From NCBI GenBank assembly GCA_038216175.1, contig JBBQQG010000002.1:6527-70526 (forward strand): a stretch of 64,000 nucleotides of DNA, read 5' to 3'. Of this stretch, positions 26,234-33,840 are shown piece by piece. The notes under the pieces were generated by a model. That model did no database searches. It was given only the letters and a program-made list of their open reading frames with translations, and was not told the origin of the DNA. Numbering within the stretch: position 1 is the first letter of the stretch; each line of letters starts with the position of its first letter. The stretch is from JBBQQG01 sp038216175 (lineage in GTDB: Bacteria; Patescibacteriota; Saccharimonadia; Saccharimonadales; OMJO01). A program made the position numbers and the translations under genes.

Positions 26234-27664
26234 GTGAGGCTTAGCGACTATTTAAGACTAGCATTCAGAAATATTAGACGTCAAAAACTAAGAAGCGCAC
26301 TTACGATATTTGCAGTTGTAATTGGAGCTACCAGCGTAACTATTATGCTGGCATTAGTTACCGGTGCCAAGACCTTCTTTTTAAGTCAAGTAGAGTCAAA
26401 TGGAATGCTTCAACAGGTTGCGGTATCGTCCAAAAGCGACATTTTTAATTTTAATGATGCCCAACATAGCGGAGGGGGCAACTGCGATAGCTGTGTCAAG
26501 ATTAGCGATGCTTTAGTAGATAAAATTAAAGTTATACCTAACGTAATAGGTGTTTCTAGACTTGCAGATAACGGTATATTCGACGCAATTAGCTACGGTA
26601 GTCAAAAACTTTCTGCTGAACAGACTAGTGCTTACGACGCAAATGGAATAATAAATAATACTGTTCTAGCCGGTAGGGACATTAATGATACTGATAAAAC
26701 CGGAGTTGTTACGCTTACTTCTGATTATGCCGACAAAATGGGCTTTAAAAATAACTATCAGGGCTTGATTGATAAACAAGTCATGCTTCAAACTAGAAAT
26801 TTTTACTCTGGAGTTGGCGCCGATGTCCAGCCGCCTGTTCAGTGTAGCGGACCTTGTGATAACCAAAATAATCAAAATCAACAGAAACCGACTATTTTAA
26901 CTGCTAAGGTTATTGGAATTGTTGATACAAGCAATAATTCCAAAACCATTAGAGTGCCGCTAGAATGGATGCGCCAAATGAGCGAATCGCAGATGTATCA
27001 AAATGTGCAGGTTGATCAAAAGACCCAGCAAAATGCCTGTAAAAATGTTCGTGGTCCCTGTCAGCCGACAAATCAGTTCAAGTTAGTCGTTCAAGATATG
27101 TTAGCTCAGAGCGGATATAGCGGACTGATAGTAAAAGTAGATAATTCTAAGAACGCAGCTGGTGTTGCTACTGAAATAAAAAAACTAGGTGTTGGTGCAG
27201 CTGACGCCGAAGCGTCTATTAAACAGCAACTTACAATATTTAATATAATTGGATTAGTACTGGGTGGCATTGGTGGAATAGCACTGGCTGTTGCAGCTGT
27301 AGGGGTAGTAAATACCATGATTATGGCAATTATGGAACGTACACGTGAAATAGGAGTAATGAGGGCAGTAGGAGCTAAGCGGTCGGCTGTACGGACACTT
27401 TTTACATTTGAAGCATCGATGCTTGGATTTTGGGGAGGAGTGCTCGGAGTGGCGGTCGGTTATGGTCTAACCAGAATTGCCAATATATTTGTAAACAAAC
27501 AGCTGGCTAGTCAAGGAGTAAAAGCTCATAATATTATTGGACTTCCGATCTGGCTTATATTAACTGTAATTGGTATTGCAACTCTAATCGGTATGTTTGC
27601 CGGTCTATATCCGGCATCGAGAGCCGCTAAGCTTGATCCGGTTGAAGCTCTGCGCTACGAGTAA
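26234..27664 (+). CDS. MacB-like ABC transporter permease (FtsX domain)
   Basis: 476 residues with the MacB topology: an N-terminal helix (SALTIFAVVIGATSVTIMLAL), a large external domain of about 290 residues, and three C-terminal helices with the FtsX pattern (MERTREIGVMRAVGAKRSAV, GGVLGVAVGYGL, GLYPASRAAKLDPVEALRYE). Uses a GTG start two bases after the ATPase gene, indicating translational coupling. The external domain has four Cys in C-x2-C type pairs that might form disulfides (NCDSCVK; CSGPCDN). Likely exports a peptide, lipid or drug; substrate unknown. Confidence 0.92.
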   Translation: MRLSDYLRLAFRNIRRQKLRSALTIFAVVIGATSVTIMLALVTGAKTFFLSQVESNGMLQQVAVSSKSDIFNFNDAQHSGGGNCDSCVKISDALVDKIKVIPNVIGVSRLADNGIFDAISYGSQKLSAEQTSAYDANGIINNTVLAGRDINDTDKTGVVTLTSDYADKMGFKNNYQGLIDKQVMLQTRNFYSGVGADVQPPVQCSGPCDNQNNQNQQKPTILTAKVIGIVDTSNNSKTIRVPLEWMRQMSESQMYQNVQVDQKTQQNACKNVRGPCQPTNQFKLVVQDMLAQSGYSGLIVKVDNSKNAAGVATEIKKLGVGAADAEASIKQQLTIFNIIGLVLGGIGGIALAVAAVGVVNTMIMAIMERTREIGVMRAVGAKRSAVRTLFTFEASMLGFWGGVLGVAVGYGLTRIANIFVNKQLASQGVKAHNIIGLPIWLILTVIGIATLIGMFAGLYPASRAAKLDPVEALRYE

Positions 27665-27669
27665 ACGAA

Positions 27670-28350
27670 CTAGAATACTTTCAAAGAAGTTTTATCAAAT
27701 GTCGATCCGTTATCTAGATATGTACTTAGACTATATGCACTGCACATGACATCGGTGTTGCTGCAACCTGTAGGAGTAACGGTGTAAGAATAGCTAAATT
27801 TATCGGGCGTCGCCGCAAGTTTATGATTTAAAGAAGGCGGGTCAGTTAGTGATTGAATGTTTAAATTAGGCATGTTAGCACTTAACCAGGCATCGTCGTT
27901 CATGTCAGCATAAGTAGGGTAGAATTTATTTATAGAATAATAACTATCTAGTTGAAATTGAATTGCTGATATGTCGTCTTGTCTTTTAATATCACTAGTT
28001 ATAGATTTACCGTCTTTAGATGTAATATTGCCAACTGTACTGTATAACGCCAGTAAAATAATTAGCCCTATGATAGATATGACCATTATTAATGAAGAAA
28101 TGATTATACCAAGTATCGCAAGAACTCTACCTTTTTGTTTTTTGCGATTAAGTTGGACTAGTCCAATTATAGATACTATTAAACCAACTATTGGCATGAC
28201 ATACGCTAGAATAAATCCAATAATGGACAGCACATTATATGAATTAGTTGTATCAAGAGGTAAGTTTTGTCTCGGTTCGGTGTTCGATGATTGAATCGGA
28301 GAATTAGCACTGGAGTTAGGCGTTTCAGGTTGATTCAGGTTTGGATTCAT
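27670..28350 (-). CDS. DUF4190-like membrane protein with pilin-like C-terminal domain
   Basis: 226 residues. A Pro/Asn/Gln-rich tail comes first, then two hydrophobic helices (about residues 42-65 and 78-105) separated by a basic turn LNRKKQKGRVLAILGI, the DUF4190 pattern. The C-terminal region RQDDISAIQFQLDSYYSINKFYPTYADM resembles the start of the globular domain of type IV pilins and pseudopilins. There is no prepilin cleavage site, so it is not a classic pilin. Converges closely with the ABC permease. Function unknown. Confidence 0.65.
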   Translation of the reverse strand: MNPNLNQPETPNSSANSPIQSSNTEPRQNLPLDTTNSYNVLSIIGFILAYVMPIVGLIVSIIGLVQLNRKKQKGRVLAILGIIISSLIMVISIIGLIILLALYSTVGNITSKDGKSITSDIKRQDDISAIQFQLDSYYSINKFYPTYADMNDDAWLSANMPNLNIQSLTDPPSLNHKLAATPDKFSYSYTVTPTGCSNTDVMCSAYSLSTYLDNGSTFDKTSLKVF

Positions 28351-28408
28351 AAGCGTACCACTTGTTTAGATGTTACTACTTATGTATTTTCGAGTCTATT
28401 GTTTTAAT

Positions 28409-29629
28409 TTAGCTAATACGTTTTAAGTCTGACAATTTTTTTATAGCTATATCGAATGCCGCTTCTTTCAGAGGAAGATTATGCGCTACAGCATATTTAT
28501 AAATCACGGTTGTTGCATCGTTCATGTATTTTTCTAATTTAGTATTTACCTTATTTACAGTCCAGACTTGGTCAGATTTATTCTGAACCCATTCAAGATA
28601 GCTGACAATTACACCTCCGGAGTTTGCTAAAATATCCGGCAGAATTGTCTTTTTATTACTAATTAAATACGAATATGCTTTTCCAGTAATTGGTCCGTTG
28701 GCGAGTTCAACAATATAACTTGCTTTGATAGCTTTAACATTTTTTATATTTACTGTGTCTTCAAATCCGGCGAGTACTAAGACGTCTACATCAAGATGAA
28801 GCATTTGATCATTTGATAAATGATCGGTACCAGGCTGTTTATAATCCGAGAATCTTTTTTTGCTTTTTTTATACGATTGAATTTGAATCGGGTCTAAGCC
28901 GTTTTTGTTATAGATTGCAGCCTCGGAATCACTGGCTGAGATTAACTGCCAGCTGGGATGCAAAATATGGGCAGTTGACGAAAAGTATGATCCGACGTTA
29001 CCAAATCCTTGAATAGCGTAAGTTATGTTTGATTTTTTATTCTTACTTAGTTCAAGTAGCTTAGTTAGGCTTAATACTCCTCCTCTTCCAGTTGCAGAAT
29101 CACGGCCTAGACTGCCGCTATTGCCGATACTCTTACCTGTAAAACTGGCTTTATTTGATTGACCGCTGATATTTTCATATTCTTCGACCATCCAATCAAT
29201 TATTTTTGAATTAGTATTAATATCTGGTGCTGGAATATCTTTGTCAGGTCCAATATGGTTAAAAAGTTCAGATGTATATTTTCTGCTTATTTCTTCAAGT
29301 TCTGCTTCGGTAACTAAATCAGGATTTAAAACTACTCCGCCTTTACCCCCGCCGAGTGGTAAGCCTACAGCAGCAGATTTTAAACTCATAAGTATAGCCA
29401 GCGACCTCACTTCGTCCAAGTTCACATCCTTGTGATATCTAATACCACCTTTATATGGTCCGAGATCATTATTGTGTTGAATTCGATATGCTTTAAATGA
29501 TTTTCCATTAGTTAGATTTATATCAAATAAATGTTCATTATTTATTTTTTTAATTTGGGCTAACTCTTGGGCTGACAGTTTTAATCTGCTTGCTGAGTTA
29601 TCTATGTTATCGTAAACAGTTTGTAGCAC
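28409..29629 (-). CDS. gdhA: Glutamate/leucine-type dehydrogenase
   Basis: Oxidative deamination of glutamate or a branched-chain amino acid with NAD(P). 406 residues, typical length. Contains PYKGGIRYH, the catalytic-lysine loop PLGGGKGGVVLNP, PAPDINT, the Rossmann motif QGFGNVGSYF and the C-terminal ANSGGVIVSYLEWVQN. Glutamate versus leucine specificity cannot be read with confidence, but the pattern fits the shorter GDH class. Monocistronic. Confidence 0.9.
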   Translation of the reverse strand: MLQTVYDNIDNSASRLKLSAQELAQIKKINNEHLFDINLTNGKSFKAYRIQHNNDLGPYKGGIRYHKDVNLDEVRSLAILMSLKSAAVGLPLGGGKGGVVLNPDLVTEAELEEISRKYTSELFNHIGPDKDIPAPDINTNSKIIDWMVEEYENISGQSNKASFTGKSIGNSGSLGRDSATGRGGVLSLTKLLELSKNKKSNITYAIQGFGNVGSYFSSTAHILHPSWQLISASDSEAAIYNKNGLDPIQIQSYKKSKKRFSDYKQPGTDHLSNDQMLHLDVDVLVLAGFEDTVNIKNVKAIKASYIVELANGPITGKAYSYLISNKKTILPDILANSGGVIVSYLEWVQNKSDQVWTVNKVNTKLEKYMNDATTVIYKYAVAHNLPLKEAAFDIAIKKLSDLKRIS

Positions 29630-29738
29630 TTTAACGCTCCATTAAACTTAAGTATACTTCCGCGGTATGTCTTATTTAAAGTTTATATTAATACTTATAA
29701 AATAGGATATTTTAATAACTTTTTAACCAGAAATTATT

Positions 29739-30191
29739 TTAATCTGCGAATTGTCTACCGATTTGTTGTAGCTGGTAGAGAACCTTCATATACGTTTCAA
29801 AATCTATCTGATTTATATGGGAATAGATATATGATCTAAGACCAATACGAAGAGCCGACTCTATTTCTTTACATCTGTTTTTGTAATTAGGGTTAACTGT
29901 AACTAGCTTCGATCGGCTATCTTTTTTATTGCTAACTCTTATTAGGATATCTCTGGCGACTAAATAATTAATAGTTGTCGTAATATATGAAATAGTAGTG
30001 CCTAGGGTTTCAGCTAAATCGCTAATTCTTATTCCGGTGTCTCCAGCATCCAGGGCAGTGCCAATTACCATCCACTGCATTTTAGAAATTCCATATGGCT
30101 TTAAAATATCGTCGCTTACTTTCTGAAGTAAACGGTGCATAGACGCTTGGGCGGCTCCAGCTTGATAAGTTGTAATATTTGATAGATTCAT
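29739..30191 (-). CDS. MarR-family transcriptional regulator
   Basis: About 150 residues with the winged-helix core: GISKMQWMVIGTALDAG, the HTH IRISDLAETLGTTISYITTTINYLV and the wing region VSNKKDSRSKLVTVN with its basic tip. The ATG at 30191 is chosen over an upstream ATG at 30269 because AAGG precedes it by five bases and because the MarR fold starts there. It diverges from the gene at 30298, and inverted repeats in the shared spacer look like its operators. Confidence 0.85.
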   Translation of the reverse strand: MNLSNITTYQAGAAQASMHRLLQKVSDDILKPYGISKMQWMVIGTALDAGDTGIRISDLAETLGTTISYITTTINYLVARDILIRVSNKKDSRSKLVTVNPNYKNRCKEIESALRIGLRSYIYSHINQIDFETYMKVLYQLQQIGRQFAD

Positions 30192-30210
30192 AATGACCTT
30201 ATTAATATCC

Positions 30211-30239
30211 TTGACTTTTATATTGCAAACTAATATTAT
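30211..30239 (+). promoter_or_regulatory. Promoter of the 30298 gene
   Basis: TTGACT (30211-30216), 17-base spacer, TATTAT (30234-30239). The -10 box and predicted start site fall inside the MarR-type inverted repeats. Confidence 0.5.
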
Positions 30240-30267
30240 CAGTATTAGTTTACTAAGTAAAGTAAAC
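30227..30267. promoter_or_regulatory. Two inverted repeats, candidate MarR operators
   Basis: AAACTAATA (30227-30235) and TATTAGTTT (30243-30251) form a nine-base palindrome with a seven-base spacer. GTTTACT (30248-30254) and AGTAAAC (30261-30267) form a second one that touches the first. They cover the -10 and start of the rightward promoter, consistent with autoregulated repression of both divergent genes. Confidence 0.55.
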
Positions 30268-30297
30268 AATAATTACTAATTACTTATAGGAGGATTT

Positions 30298-30990
30298 ATG
30301 AAAAAACTAAACCAAGAGGGAGTTGTCGAAATAGCGATTATGTTTATAGTCGCGTTAATCGTCGGAATGGCTGGCGGATACGCAATTGGCCATAAAAAAA
30401 GTACGACTACTAGCATTAGTATGTCTTCAGTTAGTTCAACACCTAGCTCAGCTTCAAAAGCTGCTGACCTACGTGCAGATCTAGTTACTTTAGGCGTCGA
30501 ACATATGACACTTACTAATCAAGCAGTTGATGGAGCCCTAGACGGTAGCAAAACAGCAGCCGCATCTGCTACAGCGCTATACGCTAACGGCAATGACATT
30601 GGTGCAGCCGTTGGAAGTGTTTATGGTACAGATGCACAGACTACATTTGACAGTGTTTGGAAGCTACACTTAGATGAGTTTGTAAAATACGCTGTTGCTG
30701 ATAGCAAAGGCGATACTGCAGGTAAGCAAGCTGCGCTAGATGCCATTAGCTCAGGTTACACAAAGCCACTATCTCAGTACTTAGCTAAGGCTAACCCTAA
30801 TCTTCCTGAAGCTACTTTAGAATCAGTATTAGGTGATCATGTATCTATGACTGCAACTATGATTGATTATCATGTTGCTGGTAAATATACCGAAGAAGCT
30901 GCTGAACTTAAAACAGCTAACCAACACATCGAAGGAATATTTAGTACTCTTGCCGGCGCTATTGTAAAACAATACCCAGCAAAATTCTAA
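30298..30990 (+). CDS. Membrane-anchored helical protein with internal repeat, unknown
   Basis: 230 residues. An N-terminal membrane helix (about residues 10-30, VEIAIMFIVALIVGMAGGYAIG) precedes a Ser/Thr linker and a helical domain outside the cell. That domain seems to hold two related units: VEHMTLTNQAVDGAL with NDIGAAVGSVYG, and LGDHVSMTATMIDYHV with QHIEGIFSTLAGAI. Each consists of an Asp/Glu-His helix followed by an HIEG/DIG-type helix. A good AGGAGG ribosome site precedes the ATG, and a strong terminator follows. Divergent from, and probably controlled by, the MarR regulator. Function not known. Confidence 0.68.
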   Translation: MKKLNQEGVVEIAIMFIVALIVGMAGGYAIGHKKSTTTSISMSSVSSTPSSASKAADLRADLVTLGVEHMTLTNQAVDGALDGSKTAAASATALYANGNDIGAAVGSVYGTDAQTTFDSVWKLHLDEFVKYAVADSKGDTAGKQAALDAISSGYTKPLSQYLAKANPNLPEATLESVLGDHVSMTATMIDYHVAGKYTEEAAELKTANQHIEGIFSTLAGAIVKQYPAKF

Positions 30991-31003
30991 CAACATAAAA
31001 TAG

Positions 31004-31043
31004 TGTGGCATCTGCTGAGCTTTAAACTCAAGCAGATGCCACA
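31004..31043 (+). terminator. Strong hairpin terminator
   Basis: TGTGGCATCTGCT and AGCAGATGCCACA form a 13-base-pair stem after the 30298 gene. The T-run is short (ATTTAAAG), so it may also act as an RNA-stabilising stem. Confidence 0.6.
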
Positions 31044-31088
31044 TTTAAAGTCTGAATTAAACTTATAAGTAGTGAAAGGAAAAGCTTT

Positions 31089-31496
31089 ATGATTAAACTG
31101 ATTACTGTAAAAAAAGTTTTACTTTCACTGTTCGTAATATTACTTCTTGTATTAACTGTTGTGTTATCGAGACAAACTAATGCAAGTTCGATGTCACAGA
31201 ATAACTGTGGAAAAAGTGGTCAGACCTACTTAATTAAAATTAAAGATAATCATGTTTCGCCTGAGAATAGTTATGCCAAAAAATGTGATAAATTAACTTT
31301 TATTAATTCTGATAAAGTATCTAGATTAATTGCTTTTGGACCTCATGAAGAACACCAAGCATACGATGGAATTTCTGAGAAGATATTAAAATACAATCAG
31401 TCGTTTTCTATAAATCTAAATCAAACTGGCTTATATCATTTTCATGATCATTTAGACGATAGTGTTTCAGGTTATTTCAGCGTCAGCCAAAACTAG
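31089..31496 (+). CDS. Secreted cupredoxin-like protein
   Basis: 135 residues: N-terminal signal or anchor (about residues 8-30), then a beta-rich domain. The C-terminal pattern TGLYHFHDHLDDSVSGYFSV matches the end of cupredoxin domains, where a strand is followed by metal-binding loop residues. The usual Cys ligand in that loop is absent and several His residues are clustered (PHEEH, HFHDH), so copper binding, if any, is not classic type 1. It may sit with the nearby flavin electron-transfer operon. Confidence 0.75.
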   Translation: MIKLITVKKVLLSLFVILLLVLTVVLSRQTNASSMSQNNCGKSGQTYLIKIKDNHVSPENSYAKKCDKLTFINSDKVSRLIAFGPHEEHQAYDGISEKILKYNQSFSINLNQTGLYHFHDHLDDSVSGYFSVSQN

Positions 31497-31609
31497 CCTA
31501 GACGTTTCAATAATTCAAGTGGGCTTAGTGTTAGATTATTTATAGCTATAAATCTCCTTTTAAGTTGTACTAGTTAAGTAGTGTATTTAACTATTCTAGG
31601 AGGTAGTAG

Positions 31610-32254
31610 ATGTCTCAAGTAATTACAAATACTCGTGGTATGCAAAGGAACCGGGAAGATAGTTTAGTAAACAGAAGAACTGACGCGATTGTTGACGAAC
31701 ATGCTCAGCGGGTTAAGTTTGGTGGTTTTCATTTCGGTGCGGCATTTTTTGGCTGGCTAGTTAGTACCGGTATCGGTGCAATCTTGACATCAATTCTAGT
31801 GGCTGCAGGAAGTGCAGTAGCAGTTACTAACTTTAAATCAACTGCATCAAATCTTAATATTAATCCTCAAGCAGTAGCGACAGTTGGTCTAGTTAGCGGA
31901 ATATTGCTGCTTGCTGTACTTTGTTTGTCTTATTTTACTGGAGGATACGTAGCTGGAAGAATGACAAGATTTGACGGGGCAAGGCAAGGATTCGGAGTCT
32001 GGATTATGGGTATAATAATTGCGCTGGTTTTAGGAGGAGTTAGTGTAGCGCTAGGATCACAATATAATGTACTGCAACAGCTCAATTTACTTCATATTCC
32101 TATTAAGTCTGGAAATTTCACTACTCTAGGTTTAATTATTACAATACTATCGATAGTTCTGACACTGTTAGTTGCTATGGCCGGAGGAAAACTAGGTGAA
32201 GCTTATCACCGAAAAGTTGATGCTGAAGGTACTGTAGGAGAGTTGACCCGATAA
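31610..32254 (+). CDS. Four-helix membrane protein, YrzE/TIGR04086-like
   Basis: 214 residues. A 45-residue charged N-terminus is followed by four hydrophobic helices. A GGYVAGRMTRFDGARQG loop between helices 2 and 3 is typical of small YrzE/TIGR04086-type membrane proteins. An AGGAGG ribosome site precedes the ATG. No enzymatic motif. A weak terminator follows. Confidence 0.65.
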   Translation: MSQVITNTRGMQRNREDSLVNRRTDAIVDEHAQRVKFGGFHFGAAFFGWLVSTGIGAILTSILVAAGSAVAVTNFKSTASNLNINPQAVATVGLVSGILLLAVLCLSYFTGGYVAGRMTRFDGARQGFGVWIMGIIIALVLGGVSVALGSQYNVLQQLNLLHIPIKSGNFTTLGLIITILSIVLTLLVAMAGGKLGEAYHRKVDAEGTVGELTR

Positions 32255-32306
32255 GCTAACTCAATATGATTACAAATATTAGAAGCTAAGATATCTACTT
32301 GTAAAT

Positions 32307-32336
32307 ATCACATAAAAAACTTAGTAGTGATTTTTT
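32307..32336 (+). terminator. Weak terminator after 32254
   Basis: ATCAC (32307-32311) and GTGAT (32327-32331) pair around a 15-base loop, followed by six T residues. Confidence 0.4.
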
Positions 32337-32427
32337 AGTATACTTAAGTTTAACCAGTTTATTTTAAGCAGATTTTAAGATACTGATATTACTATATTTA
32401 TAGTCAATAAGTTATCAAGGATATTTT

Positions 32428-32952
32428 ATGCAACCAGACGTTCGATATAAATCAAATATAAAGCTTATAACTACGGTAATATCAATTATCGTAGTAGCTG
32501 GAGTTGTACTACTAGCAGATCACTTAAAAGCAAAAAAAATAAATACGGTATCATCTTCCAGCCAAATCGCTAGCGTACCTGTAAGCCAACCTACCGCTAC
32601 CATTGATAATTCACCTTCCGCAAGCAGCAATAATTCATCGCCTGCGACTACTAGTACTTACAAAGATGGCACATATAATGCCTCGAGCGATTATTATGTC
32701 CCTCATGGAAATGAAAATATTAAAGTTAGTTTGACACTCAAAAATGGAGTTATTACTAACACCAGCATAACTAATAGTGAAGGCAATGATGATTCTGCCC
32801 GTTTCCAAGAAGATTTCGCTTCTGTATATAAACAGTACGTTGTTGGAAAAAGTATTACAGGGCTTAAGTTAGGAGCAATTTCCGGCGCTTCTGATACGGT
32901 TCAAGGATTTAACGATGCCGTTAATCAAATCATAACCAAGGCTCAAGCTTAA
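32428..32952 (+). CDS. Membrane-anchored FMN-binding protein
   Basis: Electron carrier with covalently attached FMN, predicted to act outside the membrane. 174 residues: N-terminal helix (about 12-31), Ser/Pro/Thr linker (40-77), FMN_bind domain (about 78-172). The flavin-attachment motif SGASDT is at residues 152-157, with T157 as the expected site. The downstream gene encodes ApbE, which makes this bond. AAGGA precedes the ATG. First of a three-gene unit with ApbE and an NqrB/RnfD-FNR protein. Confidence 0.9.
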   Translation: MQPDVRYKSNIKLITTVISIIVVAGVVLLADHLKAKKINTVSSSSQIASVPVSQPTATIDNSPSASSNNSSPATTSTYKDGTYNASSDYYVPHGNENIKVSLTLKNGVITNTSITNSEGNDDSARFQEDFASVYKQYVVGKSITGLKLGAISGASDTVQGFNDAVNQIITKAQA

Positions 32953-32958
32953 AGTTTA

Positions 32959-33840
32959 ATGGGCAAAACAGAATTAAGCTTTGAGGCAATCGGAACTCGT
33001 TGGTTCATTTCGTATTCTAGCGAGAATTCAGTTGATAAAAAGGCGCTAGCCATTACAATAAATTATCGGATTAAAGAATTTGATAAGAACTATTCGAGGT
33101 TTAGAACCGATTCATTGGTAACCAAAATGGCTAAAAAGCCAGGTCGTTATTCCATGCCTGATTACGGTTATGAACTTCTTAAGTTCTATAATGTTTTGTA
33201 CGACGCAACAAAAGGATATGTAACTCCTTTAATCGGCCAAGTTATGGAAGATGCAGGATACGACGCAGAATATTCGTTTAAAGAAAAAACATTAACTAGT
33301 CCGTTTTCCTGGGAAGAAACTATATCCTATTCAAAAAGTAGTATTAACTTGAAACGTTCGGCGATTCTTGATTTTGGGGCAGCTGGAAAAGGATATTTAG
33401 TCGATATAATTGGGGATATATTAGTACGAGAAGGTGTTAACGATTTTCTTATAAATGCCGGTGGCGACATCTTATATAAATCATCGACTGAAAAAAGTTT
33501 GTTAGTAGGATTGGAAGATCCTAATTATCCAAAGCAAATTTTAGGTACGGTAAATATTACAAATCAAAGTATCTGCGCTTCTTCTGGAAGTCGTAGAAAG
33601 TGGGGGAAGTATAATCACATTATAAATCCAAAAACTTTAGTTTCACCCAGCGACACGATAGCTACTTGGGTGATTGCCAAGGATGCTATTACCGCAGACG
33701 GGTTAGCGACAGCTCTTTTTTTTACAAAACCTAGTATTCTTCGAAAACATTGGGATTTTAGTTATGCAGTTCTTAAAAGTGATATGGAGCTGGAATATTC
33801 TAAGGACTTCCCGGTTTCATCAAATGTAAGTACTAAATGA
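32959..33840 (+). CDS. apbE: FAD:protein FMN transferase
   Basis: ApbE attaches FMN from FAD to a Thr in carrier proteins. 293 residues. Family blocks visible: AIGTRWFI at the start, NYSRFRTDSLVTKM, the metal- and FAD-binding region LDFGAAGKGYLVD and LINAGGDIL, NITNQSICASSGSRRKW, HIINPKT and ADGLATALF. No signal peptide, although ApbE in many bacteria is exported; that could be compensated by an unrecognised N-terminus. It follows its likely substrate by six bases and overlaps the next gene by ATGA. Confidence 0.93.
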   Translation: MGKTELSFEAIGTRWFISYSSENSVDKKALAITINYRIKEFDKNYSRFRTDSLVTKMAKKPGRYSMPDYGYELLKFYNVLYDATKGYVTPLIGQVMEDAGYDAEYSFKEKTLTSPFSWEETISYSKSSINLKRSAILDFGAAGKGYLVDIIGDILVREGVNDFLINAGGDILYKSSTEKSLLVGLEDPNYPKQILGTVNITNQSICASSGSRRKWGKYNHIINPKTLVSPSDTIATWVIAKDAITADGLATALFFTKPSILRKHWDFSYAVLKSDMELEYSKDFPVSSNVSTK

